A DNA stretch of 64,000 nt from Desulfobulbus sp. Tol-SR (lineage in GTDB: Bacteria > Desulfobacterota > Desulfobulbia > Desulfobulbales > Desulfocapsaceae), in the NCBI GenBank assembly GCA_000769715.1, contig JROS01000028.1, positions 119,482 through 183,481 on the forward strand. Direction: 5' to 3'. The position numbers were made by a program, and so were the translations under genes. The notes under the pieces are model-generated. The model did not search any database. It was given only the letters and a program-made list of their open reading frames with translations, and was not told the DNA's origin. Positions 17,473-26,417 of the stretch are shown here, piece after piece (position 1 is the stretch's first letter; each line of letters starts with the position of its first letter).

Positions 17473-18357
17473 ATGACCGATTATCTGCAACGGGCCATCA
17501 CCGATTCCGGCCAGTTCTTCGTTTTCGCCTGCGATACCACCCAACTTGTCGCCACGGCCTGCCGCCGCCATGACGTCGGCCCGACCGCCGCCGCCGCCCT
17601 TGGCCGGGCCTTGACCGGCGCCGTGCTGCTGGCCGCCCTGCTCAAGGACGAGCAGAGCGTGAGGCTGCGATTCGAGGGCAACGGCCCGCTCGGCAAGATT
17701 ATCACCGAGGCCGGACGTGCCGGGTGGGTGCGGGGATACGTGACGGCGCCGCAGGCCGAGGTCCCGCTCAGGCAGGGGAGGATCGATGTCGCTGCCGGTC
17801 TCGGTCGGGCCGGCTTCCTGACCGTGACCAAGGACATCGGCATGAACCACACATACGAGGGCACGGTCCAGCTCTTTACCAGTGAGATCGCCCAAGATAT
17901 CGCCTTTTACCTGAGCGAGTCGGAGCAGGTCCCTTCCGCCGTCGGGCTCGGCGTCCACCTCGAACCGGACGGCGGTATCGCCGCTGCCGGCGGCTTCCTC
18001 GTCCAGTCGCTGCCGCCGGCCGACGAGCGGCTGATCGCCGCGATGGAGGAGAGGGTGAACGGCATATCGTCAATCACTGAACTGCTCCGCCAGGGAACCG
18101 CGCCGGAGGCCTTCGTTGCCCTGCTGTTGGCCGATATCCCCTATCATCTGACGGCCCGCACCCCTCTGATCTACGCCTGCAGCTGCAGTCGGGAAAAGAT
18201 GGAACAGGCCGTGTTGTCGCTCGGCCGTGAAGAGCTGACTCAGATGGTGGGGACGAAGGAAGAAACGGAGGTGCAGTGTGAATTCTGTCGCGACACCTAC
18301 CGCTTCAGCCGCCTGGACCTCCAACGGTTGCTGGCGTCTGGGTCGCAGTTGCACTGA
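17473..18357 (+). CDS. Redox-regulated chaperone Hsp33
   Basis: Hsp33 is a cytoplasmic holdase switched on by oxidation. The 294-residue protein has the N-terminal substrate-binding domain (TGAVLLAALLKDEQSVRLRF, GLGRAGFLTVTKDIG, YLSESEQVPSAVGLGV) and the C-terminal zinc switch with Cys236 and Cys238 (C-S-C) and Cys269 and Cys272 (CEFC). These four Cys hold zinc when reduced and form disulfides under oxidative stress. The start is set at the ATG at 17473, where homology begins; the frame is open for another 56 codons upstream. It converges with the phosphatidyltransferase gene, about 30 bases separating the ends. Confidence 0.92.
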   Translation: MTDYLQRAITDSGQFFVFACDTTQLVATACRRHDVGPTAAAALGRALTGAVLLAALLKDEQSVRLRFEGNGPLGKIITEAGRAGWVRGYVTAPQAEVPLRQGRIDVAAGLGRAGFLTVTKDIGMNHTYEGTVQLFTSEIAQDIAFYLSESEQVPSAVGLGVHLEPDGGIAAAGGFLVQSLPPADERLIAAMEERVNGISSITELLRQGTAPEAFVALLLADIPYHLTARTPLIYACSCSREKMEQAVLSLGREELTQMVGTKEETEVQCEFCRDTYRFSRLDLQRLLASGSQLH

Positions 18358-18388
18358 TCCCGGACCGGCTTCCCAACCTGGACGGTGG

Positions 18389-18943
18389 TCAGCGGCAGAT
18401 CCTCTCCACCGCCGTTGCCTTCCGCTGTCGCAGCCCCCGGCGGAAGACGAGCCAGTAGTCGCCGGCCGCCACGGAACCAAGGAGCACGACCAGAACAAGA
18501 AAATAGGAGGAGAGTTCAGGCGCGACCGGCACCGCGAGCGCCAGCAGGAACTGGCCGGCGGTGGCCACCTTCCCGGCCGGCCGCGACGGCATCTCCCTGA
18601 AGGTCGACCAGTGGCGCCGGGCGGCGAGATAGAGGGCGACCAAGGCGACGACGATCTCCCGCTGGAGCAGCAGCGGCAGCCACCACCACGGGAATCTGGC
18701 CGAGAGGGCGAAGGTGGAAAAGACCGTGATGGTGAAAGCCTTGTCGGCGACGGCGTCGAAGATCCCGCCCTGCCAGGTCGTGGTCCGCCAACGCCGGGCG
18801 AGCCAGCCGTCGACAAAATCGCTGACCGCCGAGACCAGGATCAGCGGCAGCCACCAGGCCTCGCCGGCGAAGGGAAAGATCAGGGAGAAACCGAAGCGGG
18901 CGGCGGTCACCGCATTGGGGATGATGCGCTTCCAGTTCAACAT
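18389..18943 (-). CDS. CDP-alcohol phosphatidyltransferase
   Basis: Integral membrane enzyme of phospholipid synthesis (184 residues). The complete family signature D-x2-DG-x2-AR-x8-G-x3-D-x3-D is present: Asp42, Asp45-Gly46, Ala49-Arg50, Gly59, Asp63, Asp67. About five or six hydrophobic helices surround it. It transfers a phosphatidyl group from CDP-diacylglycerol to an alcohol, glycerol-3-phosphate (PgsA-like) being the common case, but the acceptor cannot be fixed from sequence. It lies downstream of aspS on the same strand, about 70 bases away. Confidence 0.85.
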   Translation of the reverse strand: MLNWKRIIPNAVTAARFGFSLIFPFAGEAWWLPLILVSAVSDFVDGWLARRWRTTTWQGGIFDAVADKAFTITVFSTFALSARFPWWWLPLLLQREIVVALVALYLAARRHWSTFREMPSRPAGKVATAGQFLLALAVPVAPELSSYFLVLVVLLGSVAAGDYWLVFRRGLRQRKATAVERICR

Positions 18944-19015
18944 ACCGAGACAGACCGTTGAATGTTGTCGCCCATCACCCGCTGCATTCGAGATCCCCCC
19001 TCTTCGCCGCTGTTC

Positions 19016-20800
19016 CTATTCCTTCCAGTCGGGACGGAGATAGAGTTCGGTCAGCTGCTTGCGGCTGACCGGGGCCGGGGCCTCGGTCAACGGGCAGGTG
19101 GCCTTCTGGGTCTTGGGGAAGGCGATGACGCTGCGGATCGAGTCGCTGCCGGTGATGATCATCATCAGCCGGTCGAGACCGAAGGCCAGGCCGCCGTGGG
19201 GCGGCGCCCCCAGTTCCAGCGCCCGCAGCAGAAAGCCGAATTTGTCCCTGGCCTCCTCCTCGCCGATGCCGAGGACCTGCAGCACCCGGGCCTGCATCTG
19301 CCGCTGGTGGATGCGGATCGAGCCGCCGCCGATCTCGGTGCCGTTCAGCACCAGGTCGTAGGCCCGGCTGTAGACCGAGGCCGGATCGGTTTCGAGGCGC
19401 TCGACATCGGCCTCGCGCGGGGCGGTGAAGGGATGGTGGAGGGCCTGGAACCGCTTCTCCTTGTCGTCGTACTCGACCAGCGGGAAGTCGGTGACCCAGG
19501 TGAAATTGAACACATCCTTCTTCAGCAGGCCGAGGCGGCGCGCCAGCTCCAGCCGCAGCTCGGACAGGACCTGGCAGACCGCGGCCGGCCTGTCGGCGCC
19601 GAAGAAGAACAGGTCGCCCTCGACCGCGTCGAGCTCCCGGGCGATCGCCGCCCGTTCTTCGTCGGTGAAAAACTTGGCGATCGGCGACTGCCATTCGCCG
19701 CCGGCCTTCACCTTGACCCAGGCCAGGCCCTTGGCCCCGAGCTGGACGGCAAAACTGGTGAGATCGTCGAGGTCCTTGCGGGAGTAGGAGCCGCAGCCCT
19801 TGGCGTTGATCGCCCGCACCGTGCCGCCGCCGTCGGCGACCTCGCGGAAGACCTTGAAGCCGCAGGTGGCGGCGATCGCGGTCAGGTCGACGATCTCCAT
19901 CGCGAAGCGGGTGTCGGGACGGTCGGTGCCGTAGCGGCTCATCGCCTCGTCGAAGGTCATCCGGGCGAAGGGCGGGGTCAGGTCGAGACCGAGGGTCTCC
20001 TTGAACAGGGCGGCGATCATCCCCTCGGTCACGGCGATCACCTGCTCCTCGTCGACGAAGGACAGCTCCATATCGATCTGGGTGAATTCCGGCTGGCGGT
20101 CGGCGCGCAGGTCCTCGTCGCGGAAGCACTTGACGATCTGGTAATAGCGGTCCATGCCGGCGATCATCAGCAGCTGTTTGAACAGCTGCGGCGACTGCGG
20201 CAGGGCATAGAACTTGCCGGCGTTGACCCGGCTCGGCACCAGGTAGTCGCGGGCCCCCTCCGGGGTGGAGCGGGTCAGCATCGGCGTCTCGATATCGAGG
20301 AAGCCATGATCGTTGAGGTAGGTGCGGATCGCCTGCACCGCCTTGTGGCGCATCACCATGTTGGCGGTCATCTCCGGTCGCCGCAGGTCGAGGTAGCGGT
20401 ACTGGAGGCGAAGGTTGTCGGAGATGTCGACATCCTCGTCGAGCGGGAACGGCGGGGTCTCGCTGCTGTTGAGGATGCGCAGCGCGTTGACCATGACCTC
20501 GATCTCACCGGTGGCCAGCTTGGGGTTGGCCATATCGTCCGGCCGGGCCTCGACCTTGCCCCGCACCGCCAGGACCCATTCGCTCCGCAGCTGATGGGCC
20601 TTGGCATGGGCCTCGGGATCGGTTTCCGGGTTGAAGACGATCTGGGTCAAGCCCCAGCGGTCGCGCAAATCGATGAAGATCACGCCGCCATGATCCCGCC
20701 GCCGCAGGACCCAGCCCATGAGGACGACCTCGTCGCCGACATTGGCCTTGCGAAGGTCATTGCAGGAATGCGTCCTGATCATGTTTCCCATTGATTCCAT
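19016..20800 (-). CDS. Aspartyl-tRNA synthetase
   Basis: Class IIb synthetase that charges tRNA-Asp (up to 594 residues, the bacterial length). Visible parts are the N-terminal OB anticodon-binding domain (VGDEVVLMGWVLRRRDHGGVIFIDLRD), the motif 2 region (YYQIVKCFRDEDLRADRQPEFTQ, given in part), the bacterial GAD insert, and motif 3 (GLAFGLDRLMMIITGSDSI). Alignment with known AspRS suggests translation may begin at the third Met (20782, MIRTH) and not at 20800; neither has a strong ribosome binding site. hisS is directly upstream on the same strand, a pairing found in many bacteria. Confidence 0.95.
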   Translation of the reverse strand: MESMGNMIRTHSCNDLRKANVGDEVVLMGWVLRRRDHGGVIFIDLRDRWGLTQIVFNPETDPEAHAKAHQLRSEWVLAVRGKVEARPDDMANPKLATGEIEVMVNALRILNSSETPPFPLDEDVDISDNLRLQYRYLDLRRPEMTANMVMRHKAVQAIRTYLNDHGFLDIETPMLTRSTPEGARDYLVPSRVNAGKFYALPQSPQLFKQLLMIAGMDRYYQIVKCFRDEDLRADRQPEFTQIDMELSFVDEEQVIAVTEGMIAALFKETLGLDLTPPFARMTFDEAMSRYGTDRPDTRFAMEIVDLTAIAATCGFKVFREVADGGGTVRAINAKGCGSYSRKDLDDLTSFAVQLGAKGLAWVKVKAGGEWQSPIAKFFTDEERAAIARELDAVEGDLFFFGADRPAAVCQVLSELRLELARRLGLLKKDVFNFTWVTDFPLVEYDDKEKRFQALHHPFTAPREADVERLETDPASVYSRAYDLVLNGTEIGGGSIRIHQRQMQARVLQVLGIGEEEARDKFGFLLRALELGAPPHGGLAFGLDRLMMIITGSDSIRSVIAFPKTQKATCPLTEAPAPVSRKQLTELYLRPDWKE

Positions 20801-20844
20801 ATAGTTTCGTATCCCGTACTGGTGTTTGGCTATTGATTATTGTT

Positions 20845-22140
20845 TCATCGGTCGATCGAGCGATCGGCGGCGATACCGGATTGCATCGGCAGTCGCATCA
20901 TGCCCGCCAGCGCCTCGGCCTCCAGCGCCACCTGCCGCTGGTCCTGGGTCTGCATGTTGCGCAGGACCCCCTGGCCGTCGCGCAGTTCGTTGTCACCGAC
21001 GATCAGCACCCAATTGGCCCCGCTCTTGTCGGCCTGCTTCATCTGGCTTTTCAGGCTTCGCCCTTCCAGGTCCATGGCCACCCGCAGACCACGAGAGCGC
21101 AACGCATGGGCCAGCAGGTGGCAGGCCTGCATCGCCTCCTGACCGAGGGCAATGATAAAGAGCTGGGGCGTGTAGACTTCTATGTCTTGCCCCTCTTGCT
21201 TCTGCTGCAGCAGCAGGACCAGACGCTCCATCCCCATCGCGAAGCCGATGCCGGGGGTGTCCTTCGGGCCGCCGAGCTGTTCGATCAGGCCGTCATAGCG
21301 GCCGCCGGCGCCGACCGCCGCCTGGGCCCCGAGATCGGTGGTGATGAACTCGAACGTCGTCCGGGTGTAATAATCGAGCCCCCGCACCATGAAGCGGTTC
21401 AGTGTGTACGGAACCTGCAGCCGCTCCATGCCCTCCCGGACCGCGGCGAAATGGTCGGCACAGTCGGAGCAGAGATGATCGAGGATCGACGGCGCGGTCA
21501 GCACCTGGTGGCGACAGCCGGAATTCTTGCAGTCGAGGACGCGCAAAGGATTGGTGGCGCTCCGCCGCTTGCAGTCGTCACAGAGATGCTCCATCCGCTC
21601 GGCGAGAAAGTTCAGCAGTTCGGTCCGGAAGCCCGGACGGCACTGCGGGCAGCCGAGGGAGTTGATCTCGAGGCTGACGGTCAACCCCAGTTCCTGCAGC
21701 AGCATCGACCCCATCGCCATCAGCTCGGCATCGACCATGGGGCTGTGCGATCCCAGCACCTCGACGTCCATCTGGTGAAACTGGCGGAGACGACCCTTCT
21801 GCGGCCGTTCGTGACGGAACATCGGCCCGATCGTGAACAGGCGTTGCACCGGCCGCTGGACGTAGAGACCGTGCTCGATGTAGGCCCGGAGCAACGAGGC
21901 CGTGGCCTCGGGCCGCATCGTGATCTTCTTGTCGACAAAGGTGTACATCTCCTTTTCGACGATATCCGTCGTCTCGCCGATCGAACGGGCGAAAAGCTCC
22001 GTCGATTCAAGCACCGGCAGCCGAATCTCGGAGAAATCGAATCTGGTGAACACGCCTCGAGCAGTTGTCTCGACATGCTGCCAGAGCTCCACCTCGCCCG
22101 GCAAGATATCCTTAAAGCCATTCAAGGCCTTGAGTTTCAC
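20845..22140 (-). CDS. Histidyl-tRNA synthetase
   Basis: Class II synthetase that charges tRNA-His (431 residues). The N-terminal motif 1 region KALNGFKDILPGEVELWQ and RLPVLESTELFARSIGETTD is followed by motif 2 (RPVQRLFTIGPMFRHERPQKGRLRQF, seen in part as FTIGPMFRHERPQKG), the HisA box (VRGLDYYTRTTFEFI) and motif 3 (GIGFAMGMERLVLLL). A C-terminal anticodon-binding domain follows from about residue 330. The start codon is GTG at 22140, chosen because GGAGGTG lies seven bases upstream. aspS follows in the same direction. Confidence 0.95.
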   Translation of the reverse strand: MKLKALNGFKDILPGEVELWQHVETTARGVFTRFDFSEIRLPVLESTELFARSIGETTDIVEKEMYTFVDKKITMRPEATASLLRAYIEHGLYVQRPVQRLFTIGPMFRHERPQKGRLRQFHQMDVEVLGSHSPMVDAELMAMGSMLLQELGLTVSLEINSLGCPQCRPGFRTELLNFLAERMEHLCDDCKRRSATNPLRVLDCKNSGCRHQVLTAPSILDHLCSDCADHFAAVREGMERLQVPYTLNRFMVRGLDYYTRTTFEFITTDLGAQAAVGAGGRYDGLIEQLGGPKDTPGIGFAMGMERLVLLLQQKQEGQDIEVYTPQLFIIALGQEAMQACHLLAHALRSRGLRVAMDLEGRSLKSQMKQADKSGANWVLIVGDNELRDGQGVLRNMQTQDQRQVALEAEALAGMMRLPMQSGIAADRSIDR

Positions 22141-22404
22141 TCCAACACCTCCAAAAAATCGCTGCCGACAATGCGTGGCGCAAGACCATAAAAAAGAAGA
22201 AAGTTAAACGTACTTTTGCAGATTTGTCAAGCTTCTCCGGGGTTGTCCAGCGGCAAACCAGGCCCGGCGGGCTGCGGTTCCGCCTTCGTTCCGCTACCAC
22301 CGCAAGACATCCAGCATACTATACTGTGCTTGACAAAAGTCGGGAAGGTGGGCATTATCCGCTTCATTCCGTCCCCCATTACTTTTCCAGGAGTCTTTTC
22401 GTAC

Positions 22405-23391
22405 ATGAAATTACCCCCCCTTACCATCGGTAAATTCACCGCCAGAATTCCTCTCATCCAAGGCGGCATGTCCGTCCGCGTGTCCACCTCCTCCCTGGCC
22501 ATCCCCGTTGCCGAATGCGGCGGGATCGGCGTCATCGGCGGTTCCGGCATCCCCACCGAGGAACTGCAGGAAGATATCCGCACCGCCAAAAAGGCGACCG
22601 ATGGGATCATCGCCGTCAACATCATGTACGCAATGAAAAATTTTTACGATCTGGTGATCGGTTCGATCGAGGCCGGTATCGACATGATCATCACCGGAGC
22701 CGGCTTCTCCCGCGACATCTTCAAGATCGGCAAGGCCCACAATACTCCGATCGTCATGATCGTTTCCTCCCCCACCCTGGCCAAGCTTGCTGAAAAACTC
22801 GGGGCCGCGGCGGTGATCGTCGAGGCCAAGGAGGCCGGCGGCCATCTCGGCACCGATCGCCCCCTGCGCGAGATCTTTCCTTCCATCCGCGAAGTCGTCA
22901 AAAAGATTCCCCTGATCGCCGCCGGCGGCATCACCAACGGCTACGAAATGGCGGAGATGATGGATAAATATAAAGCCGATGGAATCCAGATAGCCTCCCG
23001 CTTCGTCCTCAGCAAGGAATGCGACGTCTCGGACGCCTTCAAACAGGCCTATCTCAACGCCAAGCAAGAAGATATCGTCCTCACCAGTTCGCCGGTCGGC
23101 ATGCCCGGCCGGGCAATCAATACCCCATTTGTCAGGGCGATGAATGCCGGCCAGGATTTCACCACCAAGAAGTGCCCGGAACTCTGTCTCAAACGCTGCG
23201 ATCACCACTACTGCATCAACGAGCGCTTGATGAAGGCGAAATACGGCAACATTGAAGAGGGGCTCGTCTTTGCCGGTGAAAATACCTACAAGATGAAGAG
23301 CATCCTGAGTGTCGCCGAGATATTCCGCCAGTTCACCGAACAGGCGGAGGCGGTTTACAAGGAAGGAAAGGGGTTTTGCCCCGCTGTCTGA
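22405..23391 (+). CDS. Nitronate monooxygenase / 2-nitropropane dioxygenase-like FMN enzyme
   Basis: A 328-residue TIM-barrel flavoprotein. The N-terminus LIQGGMSVRVSTSSLAIPVAE and GGIGVIGGSG is typical of the NPD family, and the phosphate-binding region EAKEAGGHLG and LIAAGGITNGYEMAEMM is clear. Members oxidise nitronates or act as enoyl-ACP reductase-like enzymes (FabK). The C-terminal tail CPELCLKRCDHHYCINERLM is cysteine-rich and belongs to a clade common in anaerobes, where the true substrate is unknown. The start at 22405 is preceded by AGGAG; the upstream frame is non-homologous. pcnB follows 15 bases later in the same direction. Confidence 0.82.
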   Translation: MKLPPLTIGKFTARIPLIQGGMSVRVSTSSLAIPVAECGGIGVIGGSGIPTEELQEDIRTAKKATDGIIAVNIMYAMKNFYDLVIGSIEAGIDMIITGAGFSRDIFKIGKAHNTPIVMIVSSPTLAKLAEKLGAAAVIVEAKEAGGHLGTDRPLREIFPSIREVVKKIPLIAAGGITNGYEMAEMMDKYKADGIQIASRFVLSKECDVSDAFKQAYLNAKQEDIVLTSSPVGMPGRAINTPFVRAMNAGQDFTTKKCPELCLKRCDHHYCINERLMKAKYGNIEEGLVFAGENTYKMKSILSVAEIFRQFTEQAEAVYKEGKGFCPAV

Positions 23392-23406
23392 TCCACTCCA
23401 ACGCCT

Positions 23407-24795
23407 ATGGCCCCAGTCACTGACAGTCCGACCCAGCCGACCAGCAGGCCCGTGAATCTCGTCCCGCGTATTTTAACGGCGGGGGAGCATCCGATCACGC
23501 TCAAGGTGATCGACCGCGATGCCCTCCATGTCCTGAAAAAACTCAACGCATCCGGTTTTTCCGGCTATCTCGTCGGAGGCGGCGTCCGCGACCTCTACCT
23601 TGGCAAGCAGCCCAAGGATTTCGACATCAGCACCGATGCCCGACCGGGCCAGATCCGCAAGCTCTTTCCCAACAGTACCGTCATCGGCAGAAGGTTCAGG
23701 CTGGTCCAGGTCTATTTTCCGCATGGCAAGATCATCGAGGTCTCGACCCTGCGGTCGCTCGACGAACACGACCTGGAAGGGCCGGAGGCGATTCTGGCCC
23801 CCAACAATACGTTCGGGACGGTGGCCGAAGATGCGCAACGCCGTGACCTGACGATCAACGGCCTTTTTTTCGACATCCGTGACCAGACCATCATCGATTA
23901 CGTCGACGGCGTCCAGGATCTGGACCGGGCGATCATCCGCATGATCGGCGATCCGGAACGTCGCATCCACCGCGATCCCGTCCGGATGATCCGGGCGATC
24001 CGCCACTCCGCCCGCAATAATTTCCGCATCGAGGAACGGACCTGGAAGGCGATCTGCGACAATTGCCAGATGCTGCAGTACTGCCCACCGTCGCGGCTCC
24101 GGGATGAACTGCTGAAGGACCTCTACAGCGGCTACACGTCGGCCTGGATTGAAACCGCCATCGATTCCGGCATTTTTCTTTCCCTCTTTCCCCTGTACAG
24201 AAAGGCCTTCTCCCGCCAACCGGAAGCTGAGTTGCATCCCCAGGTCCAACTGCTCAAACTGACCATAGTGCTCGATCGTCTCAACCAGCAATCGGGGACA
24301 AGACGAGGCAGTCGATTGCCCGATTACTTTCTCCTCGCCCTCATCCTCATTCCGTGGGCTGATTGCCGTTACGGCATCTATTCACAACAACATGCAAGCG
24401 CCGCCCTCTATCAAATCGCCAAGAAGATCCGCAACGATATCGACCAGGAAATCGGTCAACAGCTGAATCTCCGCCGTTCCCTCCGCCAGGAAGCCTCATC
24501 GCTCCTTTCCAATCTCGCCGTCCTCCTCCAATACCAAGACACCAAATTATGGCCTAAGTGGCTAAAGAACAAAAGCTATTTCCCAAAGGCCGCCCTTTTG
24601 CACTCCTGCTATATGGAAGCGATGTTCGGCGTCCCTTCGCTTGATGCCCCTTCCCTTGATGAGCGGCAGGAAGTTGCCATTGCCGAGATCCATGAAGAAT
24701 CCGTCAAGCCATCCCGCCAGCGCGAGGAGTACCGGCGGGGACGACCGGCCTTCTCTTCCAAAACCAAAGGCGGCATTTTCGGATTCAAAAAATAG
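23407..24795 (+). CDS. Poly(A) polymerase PcnB / tRNA nucleotidyltransferase family
   Basis: Class II nucleotidyltransferase that adds 3' A residues to RNA (462 residues). The head domain shows YLVGGGVRDLYLG (54-66) and the catalytic DFDIST (71-76), followed by RRFRLVQVYF, the RRDLTINGLFFD motif and an RNA-binding part with DPVRMIRAIRHSARN. The C-terminal tail is basic (REEYRRGRPAFSSKTKGG), as in PcnB proteins, which favours poly(A) polymerase over CCA-adding enzyme, though the two are close. The gene probably shares a transcript with the flavoprotein just upstream. Confidence 0.87.
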   Translation: MAPVTDSPTQPTSRPVNLVPRILTAGEHPITLKVIDRDALHVLKKLNASGFSGYLVGGGVRDLYLGKQPKDFDISTDARPGQIRKLFPNSTVIGRRFRLVQVYFPHGKIIEVSTLRSLDEHDLEGPEAILAPNNTFGTVAEDAQRRDLTINGLFFDIRDQTIIDYVDGVQDLDRAIIRMIGDPERRIHRDPVRMIRAIRHSARNNFRIEERTWKAICDNCQMLQYCPPSRLRDELLKDLYSGYTSAWIETAIDSGIFLSLFPLYRKAFSRQPEAELHPQVQLLKLTIVLDRLNQQSGTRRGSRLPDYFLLALILIPWADCRYGIYSQQHASAALYQIAKKIRNDIDQEIGQQLNLRRSLRQEASSLLSNLAVLLQYQDTKLWPKWLKNKSYFPKAALLHSCYMEAMFGVPSLDAPSLDERQEVAIAEIHEESVKPSRQREEYRRGRPAFSSKTKGGIFGFKK

Positions 24796-24971
24796 GCAAC
24801 CTGTGCAACTTCAACTTTAATGAAATCGGCACAACTCAATCCACTCCAACATCTGCAGCAAACTCGTTCCATATTTAGCTTTAGATCCAGTACGTTACAA
24901 GACCTGCCATTATATTCGATTTCATCTTATTTATATATCATTTTTTTTTAACATCTTTTCCCCCATTTCAT

Positions 24972-24988
24972 TTGACATTCGTTGTCAA
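24972..24988. promoter_or_regulatory. Inverted repeat upstream of hydrogenase promoter
   Basis: TTGACA-N5-TGTCAA (24972-24977 and 24983-24988) is a perfect six-base dyad just upstream of the probable -35 element. It resembles CRP/FNR-type half sites, but with spacing wider than FNR. Binding of a redox or metabolic regulator is inferred. Confidence 0.4.
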
Positions 24989-25003
24989 CCCTCTCTATTT
25001 TGT

Positions 25004-25033
25004 TTGACATTTATTACGGATTCCCTCTAGTAT
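25004..25033 (+). promoter_or_regulatory. Sigma-70-type promoter for the hydrogenase operon
   Basis: TTGACA at 25004-25009, an 18-base spacer and TAGTAT at 25028-25033. The perfect -35 and acceptable -10 lie about 180 bases before the small-subunit start, in the only AT-rich stretch of the area. Confidence 0.5.
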
Positions 25034-25091
25034 GCGCGTTACCCATTTGTATTACTTGGTCTTCCAGGGCAAAAAGGTCATGTTGCATGCC

Positions 25092-25114
25092 GGCATTTTC
25101 CGGATGAAAATGCC
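25092..25114 (+). promoter_or_regulatory. Hairpin in the hydrogenase leader
   Basis: GGCATTTT (25092-25099) and AAAATGCC (25107-25114) form a perfect eight-pair stem with a seven-base loop, about 100 bases before the small-subunit start. It could be a leader regulatory structure; there is no T-run to make it a terminator. Confidence 0.4.
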
Positions 25115-25215
25115 TGAGGTAGATTTTGTCCCATTTTTTTCCATACCGACATCTCAGTGCCGGTACACATCGCGCCTGGTGCGCAAAACTGTTGTTACAG
25201 CAATAGGAGGTTGAT

Positions 25216-26298
25216 ATGGCAGACACGGTAAACAACACTCTGGATCCGCAGCTGAATCGGCGTGGCTTCCTCAAGGGATGCACTATGGCTGCAGCCGCAC
25301 TGGGATTGTCTGAAACAATGATCCCGAAACTTGTTGATGCAGCCGCCGCCGCAGAACGCCCCAGGGTTATCTGGCTGCACTTCCAGGAATGCACAGGATG
25401 CACCGAAAGCCTTCTCCGGGCATCACATCCTGACCTGGCTCATCTGATCCTCGATGTTATTTCTCTTGATTACCATGAAACCATCATGGCGGCGGCAGGC
25501 CACCAGGCAGAGGAGATATTGCAGAAGACCGTCACCGAGCATGCCGGCAAATTCATTCTGGTCGTCGAGGGAGGCATTCCGACCAAGGACGGCGGCATCT
25601 ACTGCAAAGTCGGCGGCAAGACGGCGATGGACACCCTGGCCGAGATCGGCCCCAAGGCTGCCGCCATCATCGCCATCGGCACCTGCGCCACCTTCGGCGG
25701 AGTCCAGGCCGCCAGGCCGAACCCGACCGGCTCCGTCGGCGTCATGGACCTCATCAGCGGTGTTCCGGTCGTCAATATCCCGGGCTGCCCGCCGAACCCG
25801 ATATCCTTCCTCGGCACCGTCCTCCATTACCTGACCTTCAAGAAACTGCCGGCGATGGACAGCCTCAACCGCCCCCTGTTCGCCTACGGTCGCAGGATTC
25901 ATGATCATTGCGAGAGACGGCCGCACTTTGACGAGGGCCGATTCGTCGAGCAGTTCGGCGATGCATTCCACAAGGCCGGCTACTGCCTGTACAAGGTCGG
26001 CTGCAAGGGTCCCGAGACCTTCTCCAATTGCCCGGCCGTCCGCTTCAACGATGTCGATGTATGGCCCGTCAGCGTCGGCCATGGCTGCGTCGGATGTACC
26101 GAGCCAAATTTCTGGGATACCATGACCCCCTTCTATGACCGGCTGCCGATGGTCAAGATCCCCGGTACCGGCATCATTGCCGACGCTGATAGCGTGGGCA
26201 CCAAGGTCCTCGGAGTTACCGCCGCCGCAATCGGCATCCATGCCGCCATCGGAATCGGCAAGCGCTTGATCACGGGAAAGGGAAAGGGAAACGAATGA
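25216..26298 (+). CDS. [NiFe] hydrogenase small subunit
   Basis: Electron-transferring subunit of a periplasm-facing uptake hydrogenase (360 residues). The N-terminus carries a Tat signal (NRRGFLKG, twin Arg at 15-16) followed by a hydrophobic stretch. The proximal-cluster cysteines begin at Cys59 and Cys62 (ECTGCTESLL), with IGTCATFGG and NIPGCPPNP further on. The medial and distal cluster ligands lie in the CERRPHFDEG, KVGCKGPETFSNCP and HGCVGCTEPNFWD segments. A hydrophobic C-terminal helix (about 333-352) should anchor the complex in the membrane. A good AGGAGG precedes the ATG. The large subunit follows after 119 bases, then cytochrome b. Confidence 0.94.
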   Translation: MADTVNNTLDPQLNRRGFLKGCTMAAAALGLSETMIPKLVDAAAAAERPRVIWLHFQECTGCTESLLRASHPDLAHLILDVISLDYHETIMAAAGHQAEEILQKTVTEHAGKFILVVEGGIPTKDGGIYCKVGGKTAMDTLAEIGPKAAAIIAIGTCATFGGVQAARPNPTGSVGVMDLISGVPVVNIPGCPPNPISFLGTVLHYLTFKKLPAMDSLNRPLFAYGRRIHDHCERRPHFDEGRFVEQFGDAFHKAGYCLYKVGCKGPETFSNCPAVRFNDVDVWPVSVGHGCVGCTEPNFWDTMTPFYDRLPMVKIPGTGIIADADSVGTKVLGVTAAAIGIHAAIGIGKRLITGKGKGNE

Positions 26299-26417
26299 CC
26301 GGAACCTCCCGGTAAGAGCCGGGACAGGTGTCGACATTTCATACAATCATACCAGGACCGGTTCTCCACCCTTGACAGCCGGCACGGTAATTCCATACTT
26401 CATTGGAGGTTTCACTT

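Larger units (their letters stand above)
24796..25215. other. AT-rich region upstream of the hydrogenase operon
   Basis: About 420 bases without a supported gene. It is clearly AT-rich compared with its surroundings. It holds an inverted repeat (24972-24988), a sigma-70-like promoter (25004-25033), a leader of roughly 175 bases with a stable hairpin (25092-25114), and the AGGAGG ribosome binding site of the small subunit. A 60-codon frame at 25032-25214 was considered and not accepted. Confidence 0.55.

Noticed and set aside
25032..25214. 60-codon frame in the hydrogenase leader
   Set aside because: It covers the leader hairpin, lacks a ribosome binding site and shows no family resemblance. 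A leader peptide is possible but unsupported.
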